NCBI RefSeq assembly: GCF_900184935.1
Contig: NZ_FXYE01000002.1
Location: 992,001-1,056,000, forward strand
Reading direction: 5' to 3'
From: Actibacterium lipolyticum
GTDB taxonomy: Bacteria > Pseudomonadota > Alphaproteobacteria > Rhodobacterales > Rhodobacteraceae
DNA: 64,000 nt
Of the stretch, positions 17,235 through 25,764 are shown in pieces (position 1 is the first letter of the stretch; each line of letters opens with the position of its first letter). The notes below the pieces were generated by a model. The model was not told the DNA's origin. It was given only the letters and a program-made list of their open reading frames with translations, and did no database searches. Both the position numbers and the translations under genes were made by a program.

Positions 17235-17774
17235 TCATTCTGTAGTTCCATCTTCTGGGGCTGTACTACCTAGGAAGGTCGAAAAGTCAGCACTCTTTAT
17301 TTGATCACCGGGGAAAGTGTCCTTACGCATGGCTTCGATGACTTCAAAATACCGGTTCGAAATCTCATCACAGAGTTCGCGGTATTCATCGGACCGATGC
17401 TTCTTACGGATATAGCCAAGCTTTGTCACAGGGCTTTCCAACTCGATTATCTTTTTCACGACACCTTCTGGAGCAGTCACAAAAATCTCGCCTGCCAGCG
17501 ACTTATAGCACTGATACCACTCGTCAAAATCTTCCCATGTCCCACTGTAAAAATTCACTCTCAACACTTGGACCTGTGAAAGGAAATCACGGTAAAGCTC
17601 TCGACGCTCTTGGCGCAACTCGCTCTCGCGGTCCGCGCTGCGTTGTGAAAAGTATGCGTAGATTGCCCAAACCAACGCCAGAACTGGCGCTAAATCTGCG
17701 AACCAGTTAGCCAAGCCAGAAGCCCAACCGAAATCGCGGCATATTTCCTGACATGCCGTAATTTCTACACTCAC
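17235..17774 (-). CDS. Unrecognised membrane-anchored protein inserted after pheS
   Basis: I do not recognise this 179-residue protein. One membrane helix is visible near residues 19-42 ([22 protein letters not shown]), followed by a charged, probably coiled stretch ([21 protein letters not shown]) and a helical cytoplasmic domain rich in Lys, Glu and Trp. The GTG start overlaps the pheS stop as GTGA, so translation is coupled to pheS. The base composition is lower in GC than pheS and pheT. It ends 81 bases before the ASCH gene. Such a gene between pheS and pheT looks like a later insertion into the operon. Confidence 0.65.
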   Translation of the reverse strand: MSVEITACQEICRDFGWASGLANWFADLAPVLALVWAIYAYFSQRSADRESELRQERRELYRDFLSQVQVLRVNFYSGTWEDFDEWYQCYKSLAGEIFVTAPEGVVKKIIELESPVTKLGYIRKKHRSDEYRELCDEISNRYFEVIEAMRKDTFPGDQIKSADFSTFLGSTAPEDGTTE

Positions 17775-18844
17775 CTACTCAGCCCCCCATGCAGGTTCGG
17801 CATGTCCAGCGAGGCGAAGCCATAGTGGCGCAGCCAGCGCAGGTCTGAATCGAAGAACGCGCGCAGGTCGGGGATGCCGTATTTCAGCATGGCGATCCGG
17901 TCGATCCCAAGGCCAAAGGCAAAGCCCTGCCATTGGGCCGGGTCAACGCCTGCGGCCTCCAGCACCTTGGGGTGCACCATGCCAGAGCCGAGGATCTCCA
18001 TCCAATCGTCGCCCTCGCCCACTTTCAGGGTGCCGTCTTTCCACGAACAACGCAGGTCAACCTCGGCCGATGGTTCGGTGAACGGGAAGTGCGACGCGCG
18101 GAAGCGCAGTTCGACCTTGTCCACCTCAAAGAACGCGCGGCAGAATTCTTCCAGCACCCATTTCAGGTTCGCCATAGAGATGTCTTTGTCGATGGCCAGC
18201 CCTTCGACCTGATGGAACATCGGCGTGTGGGTCTGGTCCATGTCCATGCGGTACACACGGCCCGGCGCGATCACGCGGCAGGGCGCGCCATGCGTTTGCA
18301 TATGGCGGATCTGCACGGGGCTGGTGTGGGTGCGCAGCACGTGGGGCGGGCGGTTGTCGCCTTCGGCGCGGTGCATGAAGAACGTGTCATGTTCCTGCCG
18401 GGCGGGATGCTCGGGCGGGATGTTCAGCGCGTCGAAGTTGTACCAGTCAGATTCAATCTGCGGCCCTTCCGCAACGGCAAAGCCCATGTCGGCGAAGATG
18501 GCGGTGACCTCTTCGGTCACCTGGCTGACCGGGTGAATGGTGCCCTGACGGCGGCCACGGCCCGGCAGCGTCACGTCCAGCCATTCGGTGCGCAGGCGTT
18601 CATCCAGCGCGGCATCGGCCAGCGCGGATTTCTTGGCGGCCAGCGCGCTGTTGATTTCATCCTTAAGCGCGTTCAGCGCGGGGCCAGCGACCTGACGCTG
18701 TTCGGGCGTCATCTTGCCCAGCTCGCGCATTTTCAGGCTGACTTCGCCTTTTTTGCCAACGGCTTGAACGCGCAGCTCTTCCAAGGCGGCTTCATCTGCG
18801 GCTTCGGCCACGGCTTTGATGTATTTTGTTCTTAGCTCGTCCAT
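17771..18844 (-). CDS. pheS: Phenylalanyl-tRNA synthetase alpha subunit
   Basis: A 357-residue class II synthetase subunit. Residues 1-85 form the N-terminal coiled coil that contacts tRNA. The catalytic domain begins at about 95 with [15 protein letters not shown]. Motif 2 is [19 protein letters not shown], then [16 protein letters not shown]. Motif 3 is [15 protein letters not shown] near residue 323. It supplies the aminoacylation site for tRNA-Phe. The start follows GGGAGCCACGAC. It heads the operon pheS - unknown gene - ASCH gene - pheT. Confidence 0.97.
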   Translation of the reverse strand: MDELRTKYIKAVAEAADEAALEELRVQAVGKKGEVSLKMRELGKMTPEQRQVAGPALNALKDEINSALAAKKSALADAALDERLRTEWLDVTLPGRGRRQGTIHPVSQVTEEVTAIFADMGFAVAEGPQIESDWYNFDALNIPPEHPARQEHDTFFMHRAEGDNRPPHVLRTHTSPVQIRHMQTHGAPCRVIAPGRVYRMDMDQTHTPMFHQVEGLAIDKDISMANLKWVLEEFCRAFFEVDKVELRFRASHFPFTEPSAEVDLRCSWKDGTLKVGEGDDWMEILGSGMVHPKVLEAAGVDPAQWQGFAFGLGIDRIAMLKYGIPDLRAFFDSDLRWLRHYGFASLDMPNLHGGLSR

Positions 18845-18998
18845 GTCGTGGCTCCCAGATACGCGTGCTTTCAGTTACCGTTCAGACGCGCGGGAAACAA
18901 GGCTGGCGGGCCGTTGTCAGGACGAAAATCGCCAGATCCTTGCCTAAACCCTGCCATGTTGGCAGAGTTTCTTATGCGGCATTGATTGGAGTAGCTTT

Positions 18999-20501
18999 GT
19001 GAGACCTGAAAATCCGCCAGAGGCCTTACCTGCCCTGGCCATCCGCCCATTGCCAAGCACCGCACTGACAGGCAGTGAACCCTACATGCTTGGCGGCCGC
19101 CCACAACTGCCTGCCGAACTGGAGTGGCCAAGCGATGTTGCCAGACGTCCGATGCATTTCTTTGCCCAGATCGACCTAGTAAAAATGCCGCGATCCCTGA
19201 CCGTCGGCGCGCGGTCTTATGACATGCCGGAAATGCCCGAACGGGGTACGTTGTTCGTCTTTTTGCCCCTGTGGGACGATACGATCTATGAGGCGCCCGC
19301 CCGCATTTTGTTTACGCAACGGGACGTGGCCTCCTTGCCCGAAGTTGCGCCGCCCGACGGCACACCAAACCTGACACAAAACGCATTTCGTCACGTGGAC
19401 AAGGAAGGGGTTTCACCCTGCGGCCGCGAACTGGTCAGGCAATACGCACAGTCCCTTCCATTCCTTTCGATCGACGCCGAGAGCCCGCAATTGCACGCAA
19501 TCCAGAGGGGTGAATTGGACACCAAGCCAGAACTGAAAGATCTGGCCCATGACCTGCAAGAAGCATCTTTGATGAAGGCCCTGAACGCTGCGCGCCTGCG
19601 GCCCCTTGATGAACCAGCCGATCAGCCAGTTCCACCCAAACTTCTCAACCTGTTCCCCCGAGAGATTCTCCGCCGCCACAAGATCACTCAAAAACATCTG
19701 GATTGGCAGTTTATCTTCAACTGGTCCAAAGAGTTCCTGCGGCGTTGCAACATCATGACGACCGATTATCTGAACGAAATGGCAGATGTCGGCGAGGATG
19801 ACCCAGACCTTGCCAGAGCCTTCAGCCTTTTGGAAAACACTCAGAAAAAACAAGCACAGGTTTATTATGAACCAAAGTCCTCTCCAACGCTGACACTGCT
19901 TTATGGCCTGCCGAAAGTCTCCAAACCCTTCGACGTTCAGGCAATGAAGTGGAGGGAACTTGCGAAAAACGCAAAAGGCCCGGTTCCCGAATTTGCCTTG
20001 AAACGGTTTGCAGAAACACTCTGCGAATTTGAGAGGAACTATGGCGACGGCGATCCAGACCTGCCGCTGCGCGTCGACTTCCTCGATAAACTGGTCGTTG
20101 GGCATCAGAACCATGCAGGTCATGCGCTGGTCATTGCCAAAGATGCGTTTTCGTATGCCGTCAAATTGGCCGATGAACGGTTTCAGGCTGAATACCGCAG
20201 CGAAGACATTCAACGAGCATGGGATAAGCGCGCAATCAGTGAAACCCGCCCCCGCGCAGCTTATGCCGCCATGACCACCCAATCGACTGGTGCGTTGCCG
20301 TTTCAAATGTTTGGTGCTGGCGGCATGATCCAAAGCGCCGCGTCTGAACGGAAGGATCAGGTGCTTTTGCTGCAAATCGGCGATTCATTTGGTACGCCGG
20401 TCCGGTTTGCCCCGGATGGCCTATTTCAATTGTGGATTGATCCGCGTGATCTGGCGAAAGGTTGCTTTGATCACGTGGAAGCCAAGTTTGAAATGACATA
20501 A
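18999..20501 (+). CDS. DUF1963 (YwqG-like) domain protein
   Basis: A 500-residue protein with DUF1963 character at both ends: GGRPQLPAELEWP and HFFAQIDLVKMPR near the N-terminus, and a late VLLLQIGDSFGTPVRFAPDGLFQLWIDPRDLA. The middle (about 150-400) is helical and has no motif I know. DUF1963 is a beta-rich domain of unknown function, usually in proteins of 250-300 residues, so this one carries a large insert. The start is GTG at 18999 after TTGGAG. It is alone between pheS and rplT. Cytosolic, since no signal or membrane segment is seen. Confidence 0.75.
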   Translation: MRPENPPEALPALAIRPLPSTALTGSEPYMLGGRPQLPAELEWPSDVARRPMHFFAQIDLVKMPRSLTVGARSYDMPEMPERGTLFVFLPLWDDTIYEAPARILFTQRDVASLPEVAPPDGTPNLTQNAFRHVDKEGVSPCGRELVRQYAQSLPFLSIDAESPQLHAIQRGELDTKPELKDLAHDLQEASLMKALNAARLRPLDEPADQPVPPKLLNLFPREILRRHKITQKHLDWQFIFNWSKEFLRRCNIMTTDYLNEMADVGEDDPDLARAFSLLENTQKKQAQVYYEPKSSPTLTLLYGLPKVSKPFDVQAMKWRELAKNAKGPVPEFALKRFAETLCEFERNYGDGDPDLPLRVDFLDKLVVGHQNHAGHALVIAKDAFSYAVKLADERFQAEYRSEDIQRAWDKRAISETRPRAAYAAMTTQSTGALPFQMFGAGGMIQSAASERKDQVLLLQIGDSFGTPVRFAPDGLFQLWIDPRDLAKGCFDHVEAKFEMT

Positions 20502-20538
20502 AAAAACCGCGAAACCCGTTTCCGGGCTCGCGGCTTTA
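20500..20538. terminator. Terminator of rplT, possibly bidirectional
   Basis: CCGCG at 20507-20511 pairs with CGCGG at 20529-20533, with an inner CCCG/CGGG stem at 20515-20518 and 20523-20526. The minus strand runs into seven T, which fits rplT; the plus strand has only CTTT. Confidence 0.7.
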
Positions 20539-20560
20539 AAACTTTACCTCGGGAAGAGGT

Positions 20561-20923
20561 TTACGCCAGAGCGGCCTTCGCCTTTTCGACGATGGCACCA
20601 AACGCGTCTGGTTCATTCACAGCAAGGTCTGCCAGAACTTTCCGGTCAACCTCTACACCTGCCAAAGACAGGCCGTTGATGAAGCGGCTGTATGTCAGCG
20701 CTTCGTCATGCGAACGAACAGCAGCGTTGATACGCTGGATCCACAGAGCGCGGAAGTTACGCTTGCGCTGCTTCCGGTCGCGGGTTGCGTATTGGTTGGC
20801 CTTATCGACCGCCTGTGTTGCTGTCTTGAAGGTGTTCTTGCGACGACCGTAATAGCCTTTCGCAGCCTTGATAACCTTCTTGTGACGTGCGTGGGTGACC
20901 GTTCCGCCTTTTACTCGAGACAT
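20561..20923 (-). CDS. rplT: 50S ribosomal protein L20
   Basis: A 120-residue basic protein with the L20 signature ([27 protein letters not shown] and the later [21 protein letters not shown]). L20 binds 23S rRNA early in 50S assembly and represses its own operon in many bacteria. GGAGGGTTTGAT precedes the ATG. It follows rpmI after 12 bases. infC, often upstream in other bacteria, is not adjacent. Confidence 0.98.
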   Translation of the reverse strand: MSRVKGGTVTHARHKKVIKAAKGYYGRRKNTFKTATQAVDKANQYATRDRKQRKRNFRALWIQRINAAVRSHDEALTYSRFINGLSLAGVEVDRKVLADLAVNEPDAFGAIVEKAKAALA

Positions 20924-20935
20924 ATCAAACCCTCC

Positions 20936-21136
20936 TTAACGCGAATACGGCATCATCGACTTGACGATTTTCTCGTCAGGAGCCGACAGCGTGGTTGTAC
21001 CGCGTGCAGTGCGGATGAATTTGGTGGAACGCTTGATCATGCCGTGGCGCTTGCCAGCCTGACCGGCCTTCACGCGGCCCTTGGCCGTCACTTTGAACCG
21101 CTTTTTGCAGCTCGATTTCGTCTTCATCTTGGGCAT
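20936..21136 (-). CDS. rpmI: 50S ribosomal protein L35
   Basis: A 66-residue basic protein with the L35 sequence ([22 protein letters not shown], then [19 protein letters not shown]). GGAGACGGAA precedes the ATG. First gene of rpmI-rplT. The 112 bases upstream hold no gene. Confidence 0.97.
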   Translation of the reverse strand: MPKMKTKSSCKKRFKVTAKGRVKAGQAGKRHGMIKRSTKFIRTARGTTTLSAPDEKIVKSMMPYSR

Positions 21137-21248
21137 TTCCGTCTCCTCAATCGTTGAGCGGTTATAGCGCGACTCGGCATGCCACTTAGGCCGGTCGTGC
21201 CAGTTGGAAAGCGCCGTATAAGGCCACGGCCGCCATGAGGCAAGAGGT

Positions 21249-21473
21249 TTAGTTCACATAGCGGCCAAAGACACGCACAAAGGCTTCTGGCACGTCGTTG
21301 ATCGCATACCCGCTTGGATGGTTTGTCACCGCAAGCAAGATCAAAGTTCCCGCTATTAGCACCATGATAGAGGCCGCCCTAGGTGGGCGGCCTTCTGAAT
21401 AGGCGCCAAGCAACGATGGGATGGCCAAGACGCCAAGCACAACGCCGATGACCAAAAATAAATCAGTATCCAT
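21249..21473 (-). CDS. Small two-helix membrane protein, unknown
   Basis: A 74-residue hydrophobic protein with two membrane helices (residues 5-24, [20 protein letters not shown], and about 34-50, [16 protein letters not shown]). It starts 27 bases after the pyk stop, behind GGGGGAATT, and likely shares the pyk transcript. I know of no function; a short conserved membrane protein after pyk is plausible in this group. Confidence 0.65.
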   Translation of the reverse strand: MDTDLFLVIGVVLGVLAIPSLLGAYSEGRPPRAASIMVLIAGTLILLAVTNHPSGYAINDVPEAFVRVFGRYVN

Positions 21474-21500
21474 AATTCCCCCGCATAAATGCGAGGCTGA

Positions 21501-22946
21501 TTATTCAGGATCGGTGCGGAAAATCAATCTTTCTTCACAAGGGGCTACGCGAAGGATGTTCGTTGAACCCGGCACGTTGAACGGCACACCGGCTGTCACA
21601 ACGATCTGATCCTGTTCCGTTGCATAGCCCGCATGACGTGCCGCACGTGCCGCGCTGACAACTGCCATCTTGAACCGATCAACCTCGCCCGAGAAGAAGC
21701 ACTGCGTGCCCCAAGTCAGGCACAGCTTGCGCGCGATGGTCGCAAACGGGGTAAGCGCGATGATTGGAACACAGGGGCGTTCACGCGCTGTCAGCGATGC
21801 TGTGGTGCCGGAATGCGTGAAGCAGCAGATCGCCTTAATCTCGGGTGTTTCGGCGATTTCACGGGCGGCAGCAACGATCGCACCGGCAACGCCAGAATGC
21901 GAAGCACCACGGCTGGCTTCGATCACTTCGCGATAAGTTGGGTCTGTCTCGATCTCGACCGCGACGTTGTTCATCGTGGTCACAGCTTCGACCGGATAAT
22001 CGCCAGCGGCCGATTCCGCAGACAACATCACCGCGTCCGCACCTTCGTAAATCGCGGTTGCAACGTCCGAAACCTCTGCCCGCGTTGGCACAGGGCTTTC
22101 GATCATGCTTTCCAGCATCTGCGTCGCAACGATCACCGGCTTGGCCGCTGCGCGGCAGCCACGGATGAGACGCTTCTGGATCGGCGGGACATTCTGCACA
22201 GGCAGCTCAACACCAAGGTCGCCACGGGCAACCATGATACCGTCGGATACTTCCAGAATTTCGGGGAACGCTGTCACCGCTGCTGGCTTTTCGATCTTCG
22301 ACAGGATCGCAGCGCGACCTTTGACCAGATCGCGCGCTTCCAGAACATCTTCGGGGCGCTGAACGAAGGACAAGGCCAACCAATCAACACCCAATTCACA
22401 GACAAACTCCAGATCGCGGCGGTCTTTTTCGGAAAGCGCCGCAAGGGGCAGCACCACGTCAGGCACGTTCACGCCCTTACGGTTGGAAATGGTTCCGCCC
22501 GTAACAACAACGCAATCAGCAAAGTCCTTGCCGCACTCTTCAACCTTCAGGCGGATCTTGCCGTCGTTCACCAGCAGGGTCGAACCGGGCTCCAGCGCCT
22601 CAAAGATTTCTTTGTGCGGCAGGCATACGCGACGTGCATCACCTTCGGCAGTGTCCAGATCAAAGCGGAACTTTTCGCCTTCGACCAATTCTTCGCTGTC
22701 ACCGGCAAACACACCGCACCGCAGCTTTGGCCCCTGAAGGTCGGCCAGAATGGCGATTGGGCGTTCAACATCCTCTTCGATCTGACGGATGATCGCGTGA
22801 CGTTCGCGGATTTCTTCGTGCGATCCGTGGCTCATGTTCAGGCGGAACACATCGGCCCCTGCCTCAAACAAGGCGCGGATCATTTTATAGTCGTTAGAAG
22901 CTGGCCCCAAGGTGGCCACGATTTTTACGTTGCGAAGGCGTCTCAT
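21501..22946 (-). CDS. pyk: Pyruvate kinase
   Basis: A 481-residue enzyme making pyruvate and ATP from phosphoenolpyruvate and ADP, the last step of glycolysis. The start MRRLRNVKIVATLGPAS at 22946 is the family N-terminus. The catalytic signature is AILSKIEKPAAVTAF followed by GIMVARGDLGVELPVQNVP. Later VIVATQMLESMIESPVPTRAEVSDVA is also diagnostic. The C-terminal domain is the allosteric one. An extended frame upstream of 22946 has no family match and a poor start. Divergent from the N-formylglutamate hydrolase gene. Confidence 0.96.
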   Translation of the reverse strand: MRRLRNVKIVATLGPASNDYKMIRALFEAGADVFRLNMSHGSHEEIRERHAIIRQIEEDVERPIAILADLQGPKLRCGVFAGDSEELVEGEKFRFDLDTAEGDARRVCLPHKEIFEALEPGSTLLVNDGKIRLKVEECGKDFADCVVVTGGTISNRKGVNVPDVVLPLAALSEKDRRDLEFVCELGVDWLALSFVQRPEDVLEARDLVKGRAAILSKIEKPAAVTAFPEILEVSDGIMVARGDLGVELPVQNVPPIQKRLIRGCRAAAKPVIVATQMLESMIESPVPTRAEVSDVATAIYEGADAVMLSAESAAGDYPVEAVTTMNNVAVEIETDPTYREVIEASRGASHSGVAGAIVAAAREIAETPEIKAICCFTHSGTTASLTARERPCVPIIALTPFATIARKLCLTWGTQCFFSGEVDRFKMAVVSAARAARHAGYATEQDQIVVTAGVPFNVPGSTNILRVAPCEERLIFRTDPE

Positions 22947-23089
22947 ACGTCGCGTCTCATCTTTCGTATTATGCGGCAATAAATGCGGTAAGTTGCCGCC
23001 ATTGATAGGCGCTAACATTCAATGTGACAACTGGCACTTTGCCCTTACGTAGCTTAGACCGTTATCTGACCCGCAAAGATGACAGGCGC

Positions 23090-23830
23090 ATGACCTACGA
23101 ACCGTTTCACATCATCGGCGAAAATCGCCCCGGTCGCTGGCTGATTACCTGCGATCACGCCGCCAACACCGTTCCTCCCTTCGTTGCCGGTGGCACCCTT
23201 GGTGTTCACCCCGAAGATATGGCCCGCCACATCGCGTTCGATCCCGGCGCGGCGGGTGTCACCAAACGACTGGCCGAGTTGCTGGATTGCCCCGCGATCC
23301 TATCCAACTTTTCCCGTCTTGTCATCGACCCCAACCGCGGCGAGGATGACCCAACCCTTCTGATGCGCCTGTACGACGGCACCATCATCCCCGGCAACGC
23401 CCGTGCTGACTCCGAGGAACTGGAACACCGCCTTGCCGAATGTTACCGCCCCTATCACGACGCGCTGGCGCGACTGGCCGCACGGCAGGACGATACCGTT
23501 ATCGTCGCCATCCACAGTTACACCAAACAGCTTAAGGGCCGCCCGCCACGCCCGTGGCACATCGGCATCCTGCACGCCGCAGACAACCGCCTGTCGCGCC
23601 CGCTGATCTGGCGCCTGCGTCAGGAACCCGACCTGTGTGTTGGCGAAAACGAACCGTATGGCGGGCACTTACCGGGCGATTCAATAGATCGGCACGCCGA
23701 AATTCCCGGCCGCCCCAGCACCCTGATTGAACTACGCAACGACTTAATCGAAACCGAAACCGAACAGAACAACTGGGCAGAGCGTGTCGCGCCAATGCTG
23801 ACCGAGGTTCTGACCCAAACAGGACTTTGA
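23090..23830 (+). CDS. N-formylglutamate amidohydrolase family protein
   Basis: A 246-residue member of the N-formylglutamate amidohydrolase family (HutG-like). LITCDHAANTVPP at 19-31 carries the first metal-binding His, then FSRLVIDPNRGEDD with conserved Arg and Asp, VAIHSYTK and a GHLPGDS block. The enzyme releases glutamate from N-formylglutamate in histidine breakdown, but no other hut gene is near, so the substrate is open. The ATG at 23090 is favoured over one 66 bases earlier by the family N-terminus. It begins a short set with the CHMI and DUF1244 genes. Confidence 0.87.
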   Translation: MTYEPFHIIGENRPGRWLITCDHAANTVPPFVAGGTLGVHPEDMARHIAFDPGAAGVTKRLAELLDCPAILSNFSRLVIDPNRGEDDPTLLMRLYDGTIIPGNARADSEELEHRLAECYRPYHDALARLAARQDDTVIVAIHSYTKQLKGRPPRPWHIGILHAADNRLSRPLIWRLRQEPDLCVGENEPYGGHLPGDSIDRHAEIPGRPSTLIELRNDLIETETEQNNWAERVAPMLTEVLTQTGL

Positions 23831-23833
23831 ATT

Positions 23834-24178
23834 ATGCCCCACGTGCTTGTCGAATACTCTGCCCCACTGGAAGAAACCCACGACATCGCGGGACTGTTCG
23901 CGCATCTGTTTCAGGCCGTCAAAGACACGGGTGTTTTCCCTAACCCCGCCGCGATCAAAGTACGCGGTGTCCAAAGCCACCATTGCGTTCTGGGCTCTGA
24001 AATCCAAAGTCTGGTGCATGTCACCCTGCGCGTGATGCCGGGGCGGGACGATGAAACCAAGGCAAGCGTGACCAAAGCCGTGCTTGCCGCGCTGGAAGAA
24101 AAGTTGCCAGATGTCGGCAGCCTGTCGGTTGATATATTCGACCTTGAACCAGCCACCTATGCCAAGCGCACGATATAA
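23834..24178 (+). CDS. 5-carboxymethyl-2-hydroxymuconate Delta-isomerase family protein
   Basis: A 114-residue tautomerase-superfamily protein. Pro2 becomes the N-terminal proline base after methionine removal. MPHVLVEYSAPL and the later FDLEPATYAKR match CHMI (HpaF), which works in homoprotocatechuate breakdown. No other hpa gene is in the window. The start follows AGGACTTTG and lies 3 bases after the preceding stop, so the two are cotranscribed. Confidence 0.85.
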   Translation: MPHVLVEYSAPLEETHDIAGLFAHLFQAVKDTGVFPNPAAIKVRGVQSHHCVLGSEIQSLVHVTLRVMPGRDDETKASVTKAVLAALEEKLPDVGSLSVDIFDLEPATYAKRTI

Positions 24179-24192
24179 GCGGAGGATACGTA

Positions 24193-24504
24193 ATGGATAA
24201 GCAAACCCAGATCGAACTAGAGGCCGCCGCATTCCGCCGTTTGCAAAAGCACCTGATGGAAGATCGCACCGACGTTCAGAACATCGACATGATGAATCTT
24301 GCCGGATTTTGCCGCAACTGCCTAAGCCGCTGGTACCAAGAGGCCGCGAACGAACGTGGAATCGAAATGACCAAAGACGAGGGCCGCGAGGCGTTCTATG
24401 GCATGACCATGGACGAATGGAAGGCCAACTTCCAAACCGACGCTTCGGCCGCGAAACAGGCCGAATTCAAGGATGCTTTTGAAAAGAATGTCGGGAAGGG
24501 TTAA
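24193..24504 (+). CDS. DUF1244 domain-containing protein
   Basis: A 103-residue cytosolic protein of the DUF1244 family. The conserved core is NIDMMNLAGFCRNCLSRWYQEAA with Cys41 and Cys44, then EAFYGMTMDEWKA. GGAGGATACGTA precedes the ATG, 14 bases after the CHMI stop. The function is unknown; the family is common in Proteobacteria. Confidence 0.88.
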   Translation: MDKQTQIELEAAAFRRLQKHLMEDRTDVQNIDMMNLAGFCRNCLSRWYQEAANERGIEMTKDEGREAFYGMTMDEWKANFQTDASAAKQAEFKDAFEKNVGKG

Positions 24505-24589
24505 GCCCCCGCAAACCGTCCCGCGCGTCATCGTTCCAAGACTTCGCATGACCGGACTTACGCCTTAAAACGTTGGCGAAATGACGCCT

Positions 24590-24612
24590 GGGGCAAGCAA
24601 TCCGCCTGCCCC
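24590..24612. terminator. Hairpin after the DUF1244 gene, weak terminator candidate
   Basis: GGGGCA at 24590-24595 pairs with TGCCCC at 24607-24612 around an 11-base loop, 86 bases past the DUF1244 stop. There is no T tract. The rest of the 226-base gap to the next gene shows nothing clear. Confidence 0.35.
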
Positions 24613-24730
24613 TAGGTTAAGCGTTCTCGTGCCTCGATATGGCCGATAGATTGTCTTTTGTCCCCCAAACTTTCGCCACATTTTTCGGATCATTTTGCCA
24701 CACTATGAACCGGAGGAGAGAGGACCTCAG

Positions 24731-24892
24731 ATGAGTGAAACTAGTGGTGTAAATCGTACCAAGCTTGCAAACGGGTTGGAATTTGCCTTTATCGACAAAG
24801 GCGTTGGAAAACTAATCGGCATCCCACGAGAACAGTATGAAGCGAACGGCTATCAGCCGCCGTTTGAAAGTCTTCCTGAAAAAGAAGACTAA
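24731..24892 (+). CDS. Small protein of unknown function (53 residues)
   Basis: I do not recognise this 53-residue, mildly acidic protein. It has NGLEFAFIDKGVGKLIGIPREQYEANGYQPP and no signal or membrane segment. AGAGGA lies six bases before the ATG and a further GGAGGAGAG is just upstream, so translation looks strong. It stands alone with its own AT-rich upstream region. Confidence 0.6.
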   Translation: MSETSGVNRTKLANGLEFAFIDKGVGKLIGIPREQYEANGYQPPFESLPEKED

Positions 24893-25005
24893 GTCGCCTA
24901 CTGCTCTGGAAACACGCTGGTCTTGATACAGCGCGGTGATCCATAGTTTTTTAAGGTGTCAGTCGGGTCACCTGCTCCAAACAGATGACCCGCAATAACA
25001 ACTGA

Positions 25006-25362
25006 TTAGATAGTAAGGCCGGCTTCGACATTCTTGACAGCCAGACGCGCCATGCCAAGGTTCGACTTCTTGCGGTCAAGCGCGACGTAAACAAAGACAT
25101 CCGGGTTCGATGCCAATGGGCGGATCAGGTCATACTGCGTTTCCAAAGAGATCAGCACGTCTTCGATATGATCGTTCAAGCCCAGCGCCTTGATCGCAGC
25201 ATTCTTAGCACGCACGATTTCCATGTTGGCGGCGCCGGCAAGTTCAAGATCCAACGAGCCGCTGCCAGCTTCGGCGGACAGCATCAGGCCAGAGTCGCTA
25301 TCGACCAGGCTCGCGCCTAGGAACCCATCGATTTCGCTTAGTTTAGAGATATCAGTGCTCAT
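25006..25362 (-). CDS. Roadblock/LC7-like small protein
   Basis: A 118-residue protein that reads like a roadblock/LC7 fold: an N-terminal helix (ISKLSEIDGFLGASLVDSDSG), strands around LMLSAEAG, a helix (ANMEIVRAKNAAIKALGL), then EDVLISLETQYDLIRPLASNPDVFVYVALDRKKSNLGMARLAVKN. That fold is found in small GTPase regulators and MglB-like proteins. No GTPase gene is adjacent. The ATG at 25362 follows AAGGAAA. Fold assignment is tentative. Confidence 0.6.
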   Translation of the reverse strand: MSTDISKLSEIDGFLGASLVDSDSGLMLSAEAGSGSLDLELAGAANMEIVRAKNAAIKALGLNDHIEDVLISLETQYDLIRPLASNPDVFVYVALDRKKSNLGMARLAVKNVEAGLTI

Positions 25363-25479
25363 TTTTTTGTTTTCCTTGTGAGTGTCAGAGGGCACTGACT
25401 GATCCTCATTTTGGACGAAATTCGGGCGGAAACATCCGGATTGTTGGGAATTTGGAACAAATAGGGCAATTCACATAAA

Positions 25480-25510
25480 AATATTCAAGTGATTGTATTT
25501 AATGAATATT
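25480..25510. repeat. AT-rich inverted repeat
   Basis: AATATTCA at 25480-25487 and TGAATATT at 25503-25510 are perfect inverse copies 15 bases apart. It lies 118 bases above the roadblock-like gene start and just before a possible small ORF. It may be an operator. Confidence 0.45.
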
Positions 25511-25512
25511 AA

Positions 25513-25686
25513 GTGAATTTTTCGCACGAACTGTGGCAATTCCAAGATGATCAGACGAAAATCCGCCTGATCGCCCTCCGCAAGCACATCACCCTTTCGA
25601 AAGGCCCGAGTCGCCGCGCAACGACCACGGCAAAGTTCACGCACGCGTTTGGCAAAGTTGCCGGACCGGCTGGCACGTTCATCTAA
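25513..25686 (+). CDS. Possible small ORF of 57 residues
   Basis: A GTG-initiated frame with 57 codons. The product is basic and soluble, starting MNFSHELWQFQDDQTK and ending GKVAGPAGTFI. GC content rises sharply at its start and third positions are GC-rich, as in nearby genes. There is no ribosome binding site and a stop codon directly precedes the GTG. It may be a real small gene, a decayed gene end, or chance. Confidence 0.3.
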   Translation: MNFSHELWQFQDDQTKIRLIALRKHITLSKGPSRRATTTAKFTHAFGKVAGPAGTFI

Positions 25687-25710
25687 AGATTGGTTCTATG
25701 TTGGGCGGGT

Positions 25711-25736
25711 AAAAAAAACGGGGCGCAACCGCCCCG
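25711..25736 (-). terminator. Rho-independent terminator of the dgcN-dgcA-dat operon
   Basis: Arms 25719-25725 and 25730-25736 form a perfect 7-bp GC stem with a CAAC loop. The minus strand continues with eight T. Confidence 0.88.
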
Positions 25737-25764
25737 CTTTCACAAACCAAACTGTCAGCGATCC

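Larger units (their letters stand above)
25363..25764. other. 402-base intergenic region with inverted repeat, small ORF candidate and terminator
   Basis: Outside the three items listed separately (inverted repeat at 25480-25510, possible ORF at 25513-25686, terminator at 25711-25736) nothing further is visible. The part from 25440 to 25520 is very AT-rich compared with its surroundings. Confidence 0.6.

Noticed and set aside
21633-22982. 449-codon open frame opposite pyk
   Set aside because: It is the antisense shadow of pyruvate kinase caused by codon bias; the translation has no domain character.
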